This document shows, in pieces, positions 12,401 to 22,930 of a stretch of DNA of 64,000 bases (position 1 is its first letter; every line of letters begins with the position of its first letter). The notes under the pieces were generated by a model. The model had not been told where the DNA came from and did not search any database. It worked only from the letters and a program-made list of their open reading frames with translations. The DNA lies in contig JAREIK010000801.1 of NCBI GenBank assembly GCA_029783825.1, positions 9,560,891 to 9,624,890 on the forward strand, in the 5' to 3' direction. The position numbers and the translations under genes are program-made. The stretch is from Sapria himalayana. Its lineage: Eukaryota > Streptophyta > Magnoliopsida > Malpighiales > Rafflesiaceae.

Positions 12401-15400
12401 GCACTGCATTTTTTGAGACTGGATCGAGTCCAGTCTCAAAGTTTACTCCCTTCATATACTCCAGTGAGTTGGGTAGGGACGGCATGGCCAGACTTATCAC
12501 ATTGATGGGTCTTCCGATCAGATTTTCAGGAAAATCCAAGGGTAGTGCGAATCGTGCAAACATATTTTCAACCTGCCTATCGTATGATTCCTAGGTCCAC
12601 ATCTAGAAATGACATACTAAAATATATAAGTTAGAAAAACAAAAAATAATTAATGAATTTATGGCATATAGTAGAGTGGTGTCCGTGACGTCTAATATCT
12701 GGACAAGTCACGATAATCTTCTTATGCATGTCTCACTAACCACTATGTAAATTCAAACTGGACAATCAATAAAAAAATTTTAGGATTCTCTGAGATTCTT
12801 CATCGTCATGATGGCCCGGCCATTTTTGAGGGTATGATGAAAATCTTTAGAGAATATAAAATTCAAAATAAAATTTTTAGTGTCACCTTCGATAACGCAT
12901 CTAATAATGAAGTAGCGATCAACATGTTTGTTAGGAATATTAGAGACGTACCATTAGGAGAGATATTTCATGTCAAATGCATGTATCACGTGATTAACCT
13001 GATTGTTAAAGTGGGTATGAAGGTGTGTTCCCCCGCGTTAGATAATATACGTAATACACTAAAATATATTTCCACTCCTCGCAGACAACAAGAATTTGGT
13101 AGCTTCTGTTTGTCTACGAATCTTGAGAAGAAGAAATTTCAATCGGATGTGAGACATCGTTGGAATTATACGTATCTGATGTTAGAATCATGTGTTGGAT
13201 ACGAACAAGTGATATCCGATTACGTCAATAGTAAGAGTGACGAACTTATTATTGACGACACTGACTGGGCTACAGGAATTTCATTTATGAAATTTCTGAA
13301 GATTTTTTATGACACGACGAACTTGTATTCCTCAGGTTTATACGCCCACCACTTGCATTGCACTCCGGTACATATGCAACATTAGTAGCATGTTTAGGAA
13401 GTATCGAGCTGACCCGACTTAGCCATATGGTTGCAGAGATGGAAACTAAGTACTTGAAGTACTGGTCCACTGTTTCATCTCTTTATTGTCTCGCTGCATG
13501 CATGAACCCTAGGATTAAGGTGGAAGGGGTATGAAACACCCTGACTTACATTTTCTCGTGCATGAACCTGGAAGACCCACCTGAAGGGTTCATTCACGAG
13601 AAATTGACAGACCTGTTCACATACTATGATACTATGTATGGTGGTGGTGGTGATGAGACTGTGATTACGGATATTGATACCTTATTCGGAGATGACGATT
13701 TTACCATTCAGCTAGCGAGGAGGAAAAGTATGGGTGAACCATCACATAGGAGCAAACTTTATCGGTACTTAGATACTGATTATTACTCAATTGTATCACA
13801 TTCTGATACTAAGAATCTTGATTTATTATAGTGGTAGAAATCATATAAGTCCACCTTTCCCGTGCTATCTAGGATGGCACGGGATCTACTGACTCCTCCG
13901 GTGTCGAGCGTAACATCGGAGTCTACTTTTTCTGTTGCAGTGAACGTGATTTCCGATAGGAGATCGAGATTACGTCCAGATATTGTTGAGATCTTGGCTT
14001 GTTTGAAGGATTGGGAGGATTCGAGGTTTAGCATCCATGATCGTGCTAAAGCTGAGACTGGGACAGAGACTGCAGTCACATTCACTGCGATGGCGGAGGA
14101 GTTGATTGCCGATGATGATGATCCATATGATACTGATCTTGATGTTGCGGCTGATGATGCTCATGATATGCCGAGTGACGATTGATGATGATCTACTATT
14201 TTTTTGATTTCGATGTTTTTTTTTTGATTGTACGCTTTGTACGTTGTGTTGAAACTGTAATTTATTTGGTTCGGACTTTCAGTTTCAAATGGATGATTGG
14301 CCATTTTTCATTTGAGTTGCTTGTGTTTTTTTTAATTTTTATTTTTATTAACAAAATGTATTGATTTATTTATTTTTTTTGTTTTAATTTTTCATTTATA
14401 AATTTATAACTTTATTATATAATTATAATAAATTTTAAACTAATTTTATATTACATAAAAAAACAATTTTAACTGTTATTTTAATAAATTTTAACATTTT
14501 TCATATTATAAATATATAATACTATATGTTATCTAAAATTTTATATATTTTTTAATAATTTATATAAATAAAAAAAATTAAAAAAAAAATTTCTGGCCCT
14601 GAGCGGGCCCGACACAACACAGCACGGCCTACCGTGCCTTTTGGCCTGTGCCGGGCTCGACTTTTTTAAACCGTGCCGGGCTGGGCACGACACGATACAG
14701 TAACCGTGCTGTGCCGGGCCCGGCACATAGACACGCTAGTGCTCAAAAAAAATGGGTCTGTCTGGCCCGGCCGGTTTGACACCTCTAGATGCACAACAAA
14801 TTTTTCTTATAAATGAACATGATAAATATTTTAACTCTTAAACTTCAATCATGTTAATTGAATTTTTATTATCTTATCTTTTTAATTTAGTTGTATGTTA
14901 ACTATTTAAGATGAACATTTTTTTTTAATTCCCGAACATCATTTTGAGGCTTGTAAGTTAAACGAGCCGAGCCCGAGCACCCTTAAACTCAGCTCGCCAG
15001 CTCATTAATAGGCTCGTGAACATGCTCGTAAATAAGCTTGTGAGCAAGCTCATTAACTAGGCTCGTGAACAAGCTCGTGAACCAAGCTCATGAACGGGCT
15101 CGTAAGTTAAACGAGCCGAGCCCGAGCACCCTCAAACTCGGCTCGTAAGCTCGTAAACAGGCTCGTGAACAAGCTCAAGCCTACTCCTTTAAAGCCGAGC
15201 CGAGCCTGCCTAATACTTGGCTCGACTCGACTCAGTTACACCCCTAGACGTGATTGCCCGTTTCTCCTGCCCGTTGTCAGACGCCAGTTGCCAATGCCAC
15301 GCCACTCCATGCCACATGTCATTTGTCATTACAACTTGATTTTAATTTTTGATGTCTCACGGTCAAGAACACAATTGATGATTTGTATTATTTATTCTTG

Positions 15401-18400
15401 ATTCTACTTTTTGATTTTAATATTTTGTTTTGTATTGATTGTATACTTTTTTATTTATATTACGTTATATTTGCTTTGGTTCGGTATTTATTGGCCAATT
15501 GGATATTTGATTTACTTTTATTTTTGTGACTTTGTAATTTTTTTTTGACGAAATTTTTGGATTAATTTATTTTTATGTTTAAATTTTTCATTTAAAACAA
15601 TTAAATTTTATTAATATTATCAACAATTTTTTATGTTTAAATTTTTTGTTTTTGGACATTTAATTAATTTTTTAAAAATTAATTAAAAAAATTAAACTTT
15701 ATTAATATTTTATATTCAACAATTTTCAAGTTACAAATTTAAAATTTTTAAATATTATCAATATATAATATAATATATATTTTATATATAGTTTAATACA
15801 ATGCTTTAAATTTTTAAAAATATAAAAATTTTATTTTTTTTAACCAAGCCGGCACGAGCCTGACCCGGCACGATACTTTTACCGCTGAGCCGGCAGGCCG
15901 TGCCAGGCCTAGCTTGAATGAAACGGGCCAGGCCTGCCCAGCACGTCTCATTTGACACCTCTAAGCTCGCTCATAAATTAACAAGTCTTATTCGAAATAT
16001 TCAAAACTTGGCTCAACTCATCTCGTTATCAGCCTTGATTAATATCTAGTTTACCAAGCTAAAAATTTTAGCAAGTTTATTTATTTTCTCTCAATAATTA
16101 TTGTGATTTTTATTTTTTTTTATTTAATTATTATATTTTTTCAATAAGAGCACCAAACTTATGGTAAGCCCATGAATTTTCCTTTTATATTTATAGATTT
16201 AGAATTTCATTGAATTATTATTGAGAATTTTTATGATTATTTTCTATGAAATTCTTAGGATTTATTTTAATTAAAATAATTGTCATCATTCATCAATTAC
16301 ATTTCAAATGTATAATATTATTACACAACTAATGAGATGTAATCTTAACAAATTAGAAAAAAATCACTATTTGAGAACAATTAATAGGCAAAAAGAGAAC
16401 AATAACTTGTTTGTTTAAATATTTTAAAATCAAACATAAAAGAAATTATTATATTAATTATGATACGTATCAACTAGTACTTCTCATCTTACATACTAAT
16501 TAGAACTTCTTATCAAACATATCAACTAGACCTTCTTATCCTACAAGACTACTACTCACAAATAATTTTATTTTATTATCATATTTATAGGTAATTTTGT
16601 TTGTTATATTTAGCTCTTTTATTTAAAAGGAACTTAAATTATTTATATTTTTGTATGTTTTCTAAAAAAAAATAATTAAAATAGCATATAAATTTAATAT
16701 TAAGAGTTTGAGTGAAAATGTTATCAAATATACTTTGAGCATTTCATATTTTGATGAAAATAAGATGATTCATAATATATTTTTATTGATACATCATCAT
16801 AAAATATTTAATTGAAATAATTAGACTACTCTTTTTATGAATGATTTGATATACTTTAAGTGAAACATTTATGAATGTAAATTATTTAATCAACTAGGTA
16901 TCATTATCTTTTCCTTTGAACATATTCCATATAACCATATATTTTGAATGTACATCTTTATCAAGAACTTTTATGGTTAAAATGAAAAATATTTAAAATA
17001 TTTTAAATATATATTCATTTACATGAACCATACAGAAAAATCAAATGATTGAAAATAGATGTGTCAACAAACCATGTCATGCCGGAAGGGCCCATTTTTT
17101 AAGGCAATGTCGTGCCCTATTACCAATTGCGTTAGTCGTGATGAATGGCCAGCTTATTAGCCATTTGGCTGATTGTTTTAATAATCAGCCATGTTGTCAA
17201 TTGTTTTGATAAAATTGGACCACTCATAATTGAGCGCTCAAATTTAAAAAAAAAAATTAGACCGCCTGGGTGACCACCAAAGGCACGATTCCAAAACATG
17301 TCGTGCCGGAACAAGCACGACTGAACCGGATCGAGCCCATTTGACACCTCTAGACGAACTCATCAAAAAACTAAATAATCCTATATGCAACCCAATTGAT
17401 CATGACCTTTTAATTAATCTCAAAAATAAATAAAAAAGTTGAATTCAATTATTGATTTTACACATTTTATTGTACTCTCATCGTATTTTTTTAAAATTTT
17501 TTTATTACTTTTCTTTATAATAATAAGATATTCAAATCTCTTTTTGAGATAATATCTTGTCCAATATAACACCAAGCCATGATGAAAGAGATAAACCTTC
17601 TACACTAAAGAGACTTAAAAATAAGTACCATGACTTTTTTTAAAATCTATTATTAATTGCAAATAGATCTTTATTATGAAGATAAGTAAAGATGAAAAGG
17701 TACATCACTTTAAGGCAAAACTTATAGAGATTAAATTGTGTCGTACATCTAGTGTGTACTATAATACTCTCTCTAGAGGCTAAGATAGTCTCAGTATAAA
17801 TTCGTATATCTATTATTATATCACGCAGTTAAAATATATATTGATTAAAAATGAAGAATATATTTCTTCATGATCTTCTTGATGAGGAGACATATATAAA
17901 ACATCCACATGAGTTTTGAGTAGAACAACACAACCTAAAATAGTTTGCATATTATGAAAAGTAATGCATGGCCTAAAATAAATACCAAAAATATAGAATG
18001 TGAGAATTTTATAAAAATTTATCAAGTTTAAATTACATGTGTATTACGAGTTTTTTTTTTATTTTTTCAGAGTGACATTGATAACAATATAATTTTACTG
18101 ATTATTAATGTATATGATATTTTATTAAGTGAGATAAATTATTAGTAATGATATGGAAAAGGTCGCTTAATCTACGAAAGATAATATCCTATTATAAAAA
18201 ATATACATATTTAATACACTTGCATATAGTAACCTTTTGGATTCTATTACAACAAATATCCTTATTAATCTAGGTATTAACTTCTCCTTTAATGCAACTC
18301 ATTTAATTGACTTTACTACTTATATGAGAATCATATAAAAGATGACTATCATACTATAATAATACTAGATATAAATAAGCAAGTAGCATAATAGTTATTT

Positions 18401-21400
18401 ACTAGATTTTCTTTAACAAATTTAACTTAAAGCAACTCTATGCATACAGAGATATATGAAAAAATACATAAAACTTGAGTTTTCTTTCAATAATTATAAA
18501 CACTTATATTTGATCAAACATTCAGCTTTGAGTTGGGTACGAGCAAGTACCAAAAAGAGATATATAATAAAATTTTATTTTTCTTTAAAATAATTTTATC
18601 TCTTGTAAAAATAAGAAATATATAATTATTTTGATTTATAATGCAAAAGCAGAGTTCAAAATGATAATAATAATTATCTATGATAAACTTTTGATATATC
18701 ACCTACTCCAAAATATTATGTATTCATTTTTCATTCAGTACTTCTTAATATAATATTCAGGCAACAAAACATATTATCTCAATTTCAATATTTTACAAGT
18801 AGATAAAATACATAAAAATAGACTACTACTTCATTAGGAATAATATTCAAAAAAGAGCATTGTTATGACATATATTCATATAACATAACAATCAATATAC
18901 ATCTTCACAGAGATCTTAAAAAGATCTTATATTAATTTTCTTTTTTTCAAGTTCAATAATGCAAATATGTACATATCATCTTGATGTAAGTATTTCGATT
19001 TGCTTATTTATTATTTTATTTTATATTTTGATGAGATCACCCAACCTATAAGTTGCCTTAATCCTTTTGTCCATTTTATAAAGATATGAATTTATAATAT
19101 TTTTATATCACACTTTAATATATGTTATTTTCTATATTAATTTTATAACATATTTTTGATTTTCTATTAACAAGGTATCTCAAACAACACAACTATTTAT
19201 TCAACTTTTTCATTCTTTGGATGTTGAATTTCAAGTACTCTAATAATATTAGGTATTCACTTGTCTCCCACATTATTTTTTTATTGATAATTAGGCAACG
19301 AAACATATTATCTTAATTTTATTATTTCAAAAGTAAAAAAAATACATAGAAATAGACTGCTACTTTAATAAAAATCAAATTCAATATAAAATCATTATTA
19401 TAATATATATTCATACAACAGAGCAATCAAGAGACACCCTCATAGAGACCTTAAAAAGACTATCTTACTTTTTTTTTCTTCAAGTTCAATAGTAAAGATT
19501 TGTATACATTATCTTGATTAAAATTTTTAATTGGATCATCAAATCTATAGATTGCCTCAATCCTTTTGTCCATTTTATAAAGACATGCTTTTATAATGTT
19601 TTTAGCACGCGTTATTATAAGTTATTTTTGTATTTAATTTGTATCAGCAAGCTATCTCAGACAATGCAACCACATACTCAACATTTTCATTTATTTGATG
19701 TTGAGTTTCAAGTATTCTGCAAAACTGGAGAAAGTAGGAACAATCCCTATTCTTTATTATTTATAAAATCAATGAACCTATGATCATTCCTATTTGGAAA
19801 GCTTATGGTATTTTCTTGATCACCCAAATATTATTCTAGGAGAATATCATACACTACCCTCATTACTATCAGTTTCATTATGTAACATGTCTATTATTTG
19901 ATTCTGCTTCAAACCAACTTGTTTTTCCTTTGATCTTAGTATTTTTAAATTTTTGATACACTAGTTTGAATGGTGTTTGAGTTTTCATATTGTTAGAGAT
20001 TATTGTTTTCTAACTATTTTTATTTATCTTAATCTTTTTTTATATTTATTGAGGGCACCCAACATATGTGTGTTATATCAATCAACTTACCCCTTATATA
20101 ATAGGTATTGTGTGTTGTTTATATATTAAAATTATATAAAATGTGAGCTTATTTTATATTGTATTTAGTTAATTTAACTTATTATTATTTTATTTTCCAT
20201 ATTCAATTTATAACAAAAGGAAATAACCTATTTACTAAGAATTTATCCTCTATAATGAATATCTATCTCCAATAAAGAATAGATTGAGAAGCCCATCAAT
20301 TTAATCTTTATTATTTCCAAGTGTTCGATTTGAATATATAGTAATAAAAATAGAATAATAAAATTAATCTAGAATACAAGAGAACATAACATAGTAAATG
20401 GTCTCTCCTGATCTGGAGAGAATCTATAATTAATCAACTAAGCAATAATCTCAAATCAAAGAGCTACTAGAAAAATACACATCATCAGCTAAAAAGTATC
20501 AAATTTATGTGAATTTTATGCAAGAGATAAAAAACTTGAAATACTAATATCAATTGACTATCTCTAAAATATCAATAGTCTATCATTCATCATATATTAC
20601 TCTCCTTTTTGTTTGCTAGAATTGAAAAGATCATATATCAAGTACTCTAACCACACTTAACTCAAAACTAAACCTACACTAATGGAACCCCACCAAGATA
20701 TGTGAAAGTGTCTAATTACCACGAGAGATATTATTCTATTATTTCCCTCATTTTTATTAATCTTAACACTCGAAGACCAAAAAAAATCATCAAAAAATAA
20801 TCAAATTATTACATTGTAATAGGGTTTGCATGCATAGAAATCAGGTCACCCTAATCTAATCGGGTCATCCCATGATGAAGAAGCCACCAAAAACACAAAT
20901 CATGAATATCTAGTTAGGGTTTTGTGACTAAATAAAAAACCTTTAAAAAAATAACTCCAAAAATATATAAAATCACTTCAATTTAAAAGGAAGAAAATAA
21001 TAAATGAGACAAGGGTCCTAGATTGATAAAAAAATTATCACCATTAGAAGCCAATAGCAGCCAGTGCCAATGCTAGTATGAGCAGCAATGGAGTGGGGGT
21101 TTAGGACATCAATAAGATATCATATTAAATAATATGCTGATTTATTTTTATTAATATATAAAAAATCTCAAAAAATTAAATATATAAGCACACATAAGAG
21201 ACCCATGTATATACTAATGAGCACTCTTACAAAAAAACATAGTAATTAAAATCAAACAATAATATTTATGCACAATGCAACGTTCACTATCCCACACGCA
21301 TGTTAGTTTGTCTTAAATTCTTATTGAAAACTATTCAATTTGGATGTTTTATGATTTCAAGCAATCTATACAAAAGTTACCTTTATTTACACAATTTGAT

Positions 21401-22399
21401 TTAATCAATAGCTAATTTCTCATATTATAATGGCCATTAGTCAAAATGCTCATCCCATACTTTTCCTGAGCCAAATTGTATTTGCATCTTACCATCAAAT
21501 TGAAAATGTTGTAATTTAGACTTTTCCACATTTCAATGTTCTCTTTGTGGAATCTAGAATCCATAATATTCTTCTATTCTACTTTTTTTGCCAAAGCCAT
21601 TCATAATATTCTCCATGTCCATGATGAGGACATACATGTTCACATCAATTGAGAAATGCTCGATGCTTAGATCTCATCCATGACCAAAGATGGATAACAA
21701 TGAGAATCTGTCATGGCATCAACAATATGATAACTATTTTTCTAGATGTTCATCAAATTCGCAACCAACTGTTTCAAACACTTCATCCATGGTATGAACA
21801 ACCTTGTGAAAACATTCCTCTGGATAATAGTAACAGAGGAACTGATACTGTGAACATATGAGAACCATATACATCTCCAGGCATACAAATGGATATTCGT
21901 AACGATTACATATTACATGTCTGTTTGATTAGCGGAAAATCATACTTAATTACATAAGATTGAAAATATAAAGCATAGTAGCTAGTTTTAGCATAGTAGC
22001 TAGCCTGAAACATCTTAATTAGACCAAATGAGCTCAAGTATTTGGGACATTCATGGAGATTTATGCTTTAATTTTCTATGCTAAAAGCTGAAATATAAAG
22101 CAGTCATTTGAATTATCAAGAACATGTAATAAGAAACATGTAATAAGAAACATGAAATACAAAAAAAAGAGAGAGAGAAAAAAGAAGATAAGTGTGTTCT
22201 TCCTTTTGAAAAATAAAATAGACGAGAAGCACACGCGTAACTAACCAAATGCAAAGATGAATGTGAGGATGGCAAAGAACATGTTTCCCATAACGGAAAA
22301 AACAAGAAAGCGGAACGCCTTTCTAACCCTATAACCAAGATTCCTCGGACGTGGCAATAAAGACATGTAAGATGAAACTGAGAATGCATCAGAGTCCAT
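6404..22399 (-). CDS. RING-H2 E3 ligase, NEP1-interacting protein-like (five exons)
   Basis: Exons join as 22399-22246, 7200-7022, 6951-6868, 6783-6613 and 6526-6404, giving 236 residues. All four introns have GT and AG ends and the phases fit. Exon 1 ends in phase 1, and its last base plus the first two of exon 2 make the valine of FAFVGTLLGAMTG. Residues about 28-75 and 80-105 are hydrophobic, glycine-rich membrane segments. The last 48 residues form a complete C3H2C3 RING-H2 finger: CTVC, then 15 residues, CHHMFHLPC, 10 residues, CPLC. The whole order matches the plant NEP1-interacting protein family. Arabidopsis NIP proteins are thylakoid-membrane RING-H2 proteins that bind the plastid phage-type RNA polymerase; related proteins serve as ubiquitin ligases. 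Sharing that plastid role is inferred. Intron 1 is 15,045 bp and packed with transposons, yet the coding parts are undamaged, so the gene is probably active. Exon 1 depends on pattern and phase matching. Confidence 0.88.
7560..7745. repeat. Degenerate GC-rich repeat relic
   Basis: A short GC-richer block with 'gggctggcacgcagcacag', 'ggctgtgctgggtc' and 'gcctgatccaggctagc' resembles the internal parts of the GGGCC-type hAT elements found elsewhere here. No terminal inverted repeats remain. A similar relic lies at about 3400-3530. Confidence 0.35.
9216..10987 (+). pseudogene. hAT transposase of element A, inactivated
   Basis: The frame starts MTNTNKTYLNLENKN and continues through a BED-type zinc finger (residues around 'YKYC...GTEHIKRH') into an RNase H-like core and a C-terminal dimerisation region (ARDLLTPPVSSVTSESTF near 10687-10745). 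It contains many in-frame stops and frameshifts. Compared with its sister in element B it lacks roughly 350 bp of the core (B's about 13050-13400). The first catalytic aspartate (SDIW, codon 9834-9836) is kept, but the second (FDN in related enzymes) reads LNN at 10032-10034. One zinc ligand of the BED finger is lost (YKYC instead of CxxC). The protein cannot be active. The stop codon at 10985-10987 overlaps the target duplication of element C. Confidence 0.85.
11171..11281. repeat. 37-bp tandem array in the left arm of element C
   Basis: Three copies begin at 11171, 11208 and 11245, each starting 'ctcgtgaataggctcgtgag'. Subterminal repeats of this sort are typical transposase-binding regions in hAT elements; that role here is inferred. 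Confidence 0.85.
11336..14787 (+). mobile_element. hAT element B: innermost and youngest layer, transposase-bearing ('GGGCC' family)
   Basis: It begins 'tagaagtgtcaaccgggcc' and ends 'ccggtttgacacctcta', near-perfect inverse copies. The perfect 8-bp target duplication is GATGCACA (11328-11335 and 14788-14795). The length is 3452 bp. GC-rich subterminal blocks (about 11345-11600 and 14590-14770) flank an AT-rich interior with a damaged hAT transposase (12076-14185). The block near 11540-11560 ('gacccgacccgcggtc') recurs in the short element at 56899-57385, tying the two to one family. Confidence 0.92.
12076..14185 (+). pseudogene. hAT transposase of element B, inactivated
   Basis: The start MTNTTETYLNLENENITQ opens a frame with a BED-like zinc finger, a long RNase H-like core and a C-terminal hAT dimerisation region. 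Visible core motifs are FDNASNN near 12888 and FHVKCMYHVINLIVK near 12970. The C-terminal region shows MARDLLTPPVSSVTSESTF, continuing to DWEDSRF near 14025. Two early stops (after VSTQTSKK and after YFNIIK) and several frameshifts break it into pieces; the best are 12271-12594, 12834-13385 and 13862-14185. The BED finger has lost both cysteines of its first pair (YKYY). The first catalytic Asp is Asn (SNIW, codon 12694-12696), while the second is kept at 12891-12893. The tail is acidic. It is less damaged than the copy in element A but still dead. Confidence 0.88.
16046..17055. other. AT-rich intronic DNA without recognisable features
   Basis: Very AT-rich. No element ends, frames or repeats could be supported. 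Confidence 0.4.
17056..17352. mobile_element. Short non-autonomous hAT element E ('GGGCC' family)
   Basis: The left end 'tagatgtgtcaac' and right end 'tttgacacctcta' are inverse copies, and the inside has 'catgccggaa', 'ggcacgattcc' and 'gtgccggaacaag' motifs of the family. The length is 297 bp. The flanking 8-mers (attgaaaa and gacgaact) do not match convincingly, so it is old or rearranged. It lies in intron 1 of the RING gene. Confidence 0.7.
17840..18135 (+). pseudogene. Ty1/copia reverse-transcriptase relic
   Basis: A translated stretch resembles the copia RT segment 'VKNAFLHGDLEEEVYM..PPGFE': it reads VKNIFLHDLLDEETYIKHPHEFE near 17845-17915. A second stretch near 18085-18130 resembles the 'ILLIVYVDDIL' block (read as ILLIINVYDIL). 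Stops and frameshifts are frequent and no LTRs were found. Confidence 0.65.
18755..19800. repeat. Diverged tandem duplication, unit about 0.5 kb
   Basis: Two copies, starting near 18755 and 19290, share blocks in the same order: 'ggcaac(a/g)aaacatattatct', 'catagaaatagact', 'cagagatcttaaaaag', 'ttcaagttcaata' and 'tccttttgtccattttataaag'. The last block is at 19062 and 19561. A weaker third version of the final part appears near 20050-20110, and a related stretch is at about 58980-59060. It may be LTR-derived; no ends could be fixed. Confidence 0.6.
19801..22080. other. Intronic DNA, no recognisable gene
   Basis: AT-rich intronic sequence. A short open frame at 21649-21861 (70 codons) has no recognisable family. 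No RNA genes or element ends were seen. Confidence 0.4.
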
Positions 22400-22784
22400 T
22401 CCTTTTTTTTTCTGCCAATATAGGAAGTTGTTGAATGGTGAAGAAGGTAGCTGATCTAACTTAATCGGATCGGAAGAAAAAGGAAAGCCACATTTAACGA
22501 GGTTTTATGGAATCATTTTTTCCAGCGACCTGAAAGCCGTTCGACCAACTCCCATTGACTGCCGTGCTTTCAGAAAAAGAAAAATTCCAGTCTAAGTTTT
22601 ATTCCCGTCCTGTGCTTGTCGATAAAAAGGAAATTTTCATATAAATTTAGCAAAAATTAGTAAAATTAGGGTGCAGATTCATAATTACCCATAATAATCT
22701 AAGATTTAGTATACGAAAGAAAAACGAAAATATTTAATTTTTTGTTCCATTTTTAAAATTTTTTAAAATATATATATTTTAAAA

Positions 22785-22930
22785 TATAAAATCTTTACTT
22801 TTTAGTACCCAAAATTAGAAAACCCATGATTTTCCAATTTTTAAAATGTGATTTTCGAAAATAAGTTGGTGGTTTTCAAAAATGGGGTTTTCCAATTTTG
22901 GGTAGCAGAACTTAAATATTTTACGTTTTG
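22785..22930. repeat. Inverted repeat (foldback) about 0.4 kb upstream of the RING gene start
   Basis: 'tacccaaaattagaaaaccc' at 22806-22825 and its inverse at 22884-22904 ('ttttccaattttgggta') pair with one mismatch over about 20 bases. The similarity continues outward with changes ('taaaatctttac' against 'taaaatatttaa' on the other arm). This looks like a small foldback MITE or an arm pair able to form a hairpin. Confidence 0.65.

Larger units (their letters stand above)
10994..15246. mobile_element. hAT element C: third layer (non-autonomous, 'GAGC' family)
   Basis: The left end 'tagggctgtaaccgagcc' mirrors the right end 'ggctcgactcagttacaccccta' imperfectly. The perfect 8-bp duplication GACGTGAT lies at 10986-10993 and 15247-15254. 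Without element B it is about 793 bp. It has no coding capacity. Both arms are built from many copies of 'ggctcgtgaa', 'gctcgtaag' and 'gagccgagcccgag', including a 37-bp tandem array. It landed at the stop codon of element A's transposase. It belongs to the same end type as element D. Confidence 0.88.
8444..15963 (+). mobile_element. hAT element A: second layer, transposase-bearing ('GGGCC' family)
   Basis: It starts 'ttgaggtgtcaacggg' and ends 'tttgacaccta'-like (positions 15951-15963), inverse copies of one another. It is flanked by AGCTTGCT (8436-8443) and AGCTCGCT (15964-15971), an 8-bp target duplication with one mismatch. Taking out nested element C and one copy of its duplication gives about 3.26 kb. 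Subterminal regions are full of 'ggcccggcac' motifs. The interior carries a decayed BED-finger hAT transposase (9216-10987), then a long AT-rich 3' segment (about 15300-15840) before the GC-rich right end. It lies inside element D. Confidence 0.88.
7784..16037. mobile_element. hAT element D: outermost layer of the nest (non-autonomous, 'GAGC' family)
   Basis: The left end starts 'tagggttggtaacga' and the right end finishes 'tcgttatcagccttg', which is its inverse with a few changes. The flanking 8-bp duplication ATTAATAT (7776-7783 and 16038-16045) is perfect. Removing element A and one copy of A's target duplication leaves about 726 bp. That core has 'gagc/gctc'-rich ends, a CA/CT microsatellite near 8005-8042 and a TA run near 8160. 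It has no coding capacity. The 8-bp duplication and the end structure place it in the hAT superfamily; its transposase source is unknown. It is the oldest insertion of the four by nesting order. Confidence 0.8.
7201..22245 (-). other. Giant intron 1 of the RING-H2 gene
   Basis: Donor 'G|gttagt' is at 22246/22245 and acceptor 'gctgcag|TT' at 7201/7200 (minus strand). The 15 kb between holds a four-level hAT nest (7784-16037), a small hAT element (17056-17352), a Ty1/copia RT relic and a tandem duplication. It must be spliced across for the gene model to hold. The fit of family sequence and phase on both sides (FAF-V-GTLLGAMTG) is the evidence. Confidence 0.82.

Noticed and set aside
22081..22389. 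102-codon frame, phenylalanine- and serine-rich, overlapping exon 1 of the RING gene
   Set aside because: It is a different frame over exon 1 and the intron start. The exon-1 frame matches the RING family and its phase, so this one is a shadow.
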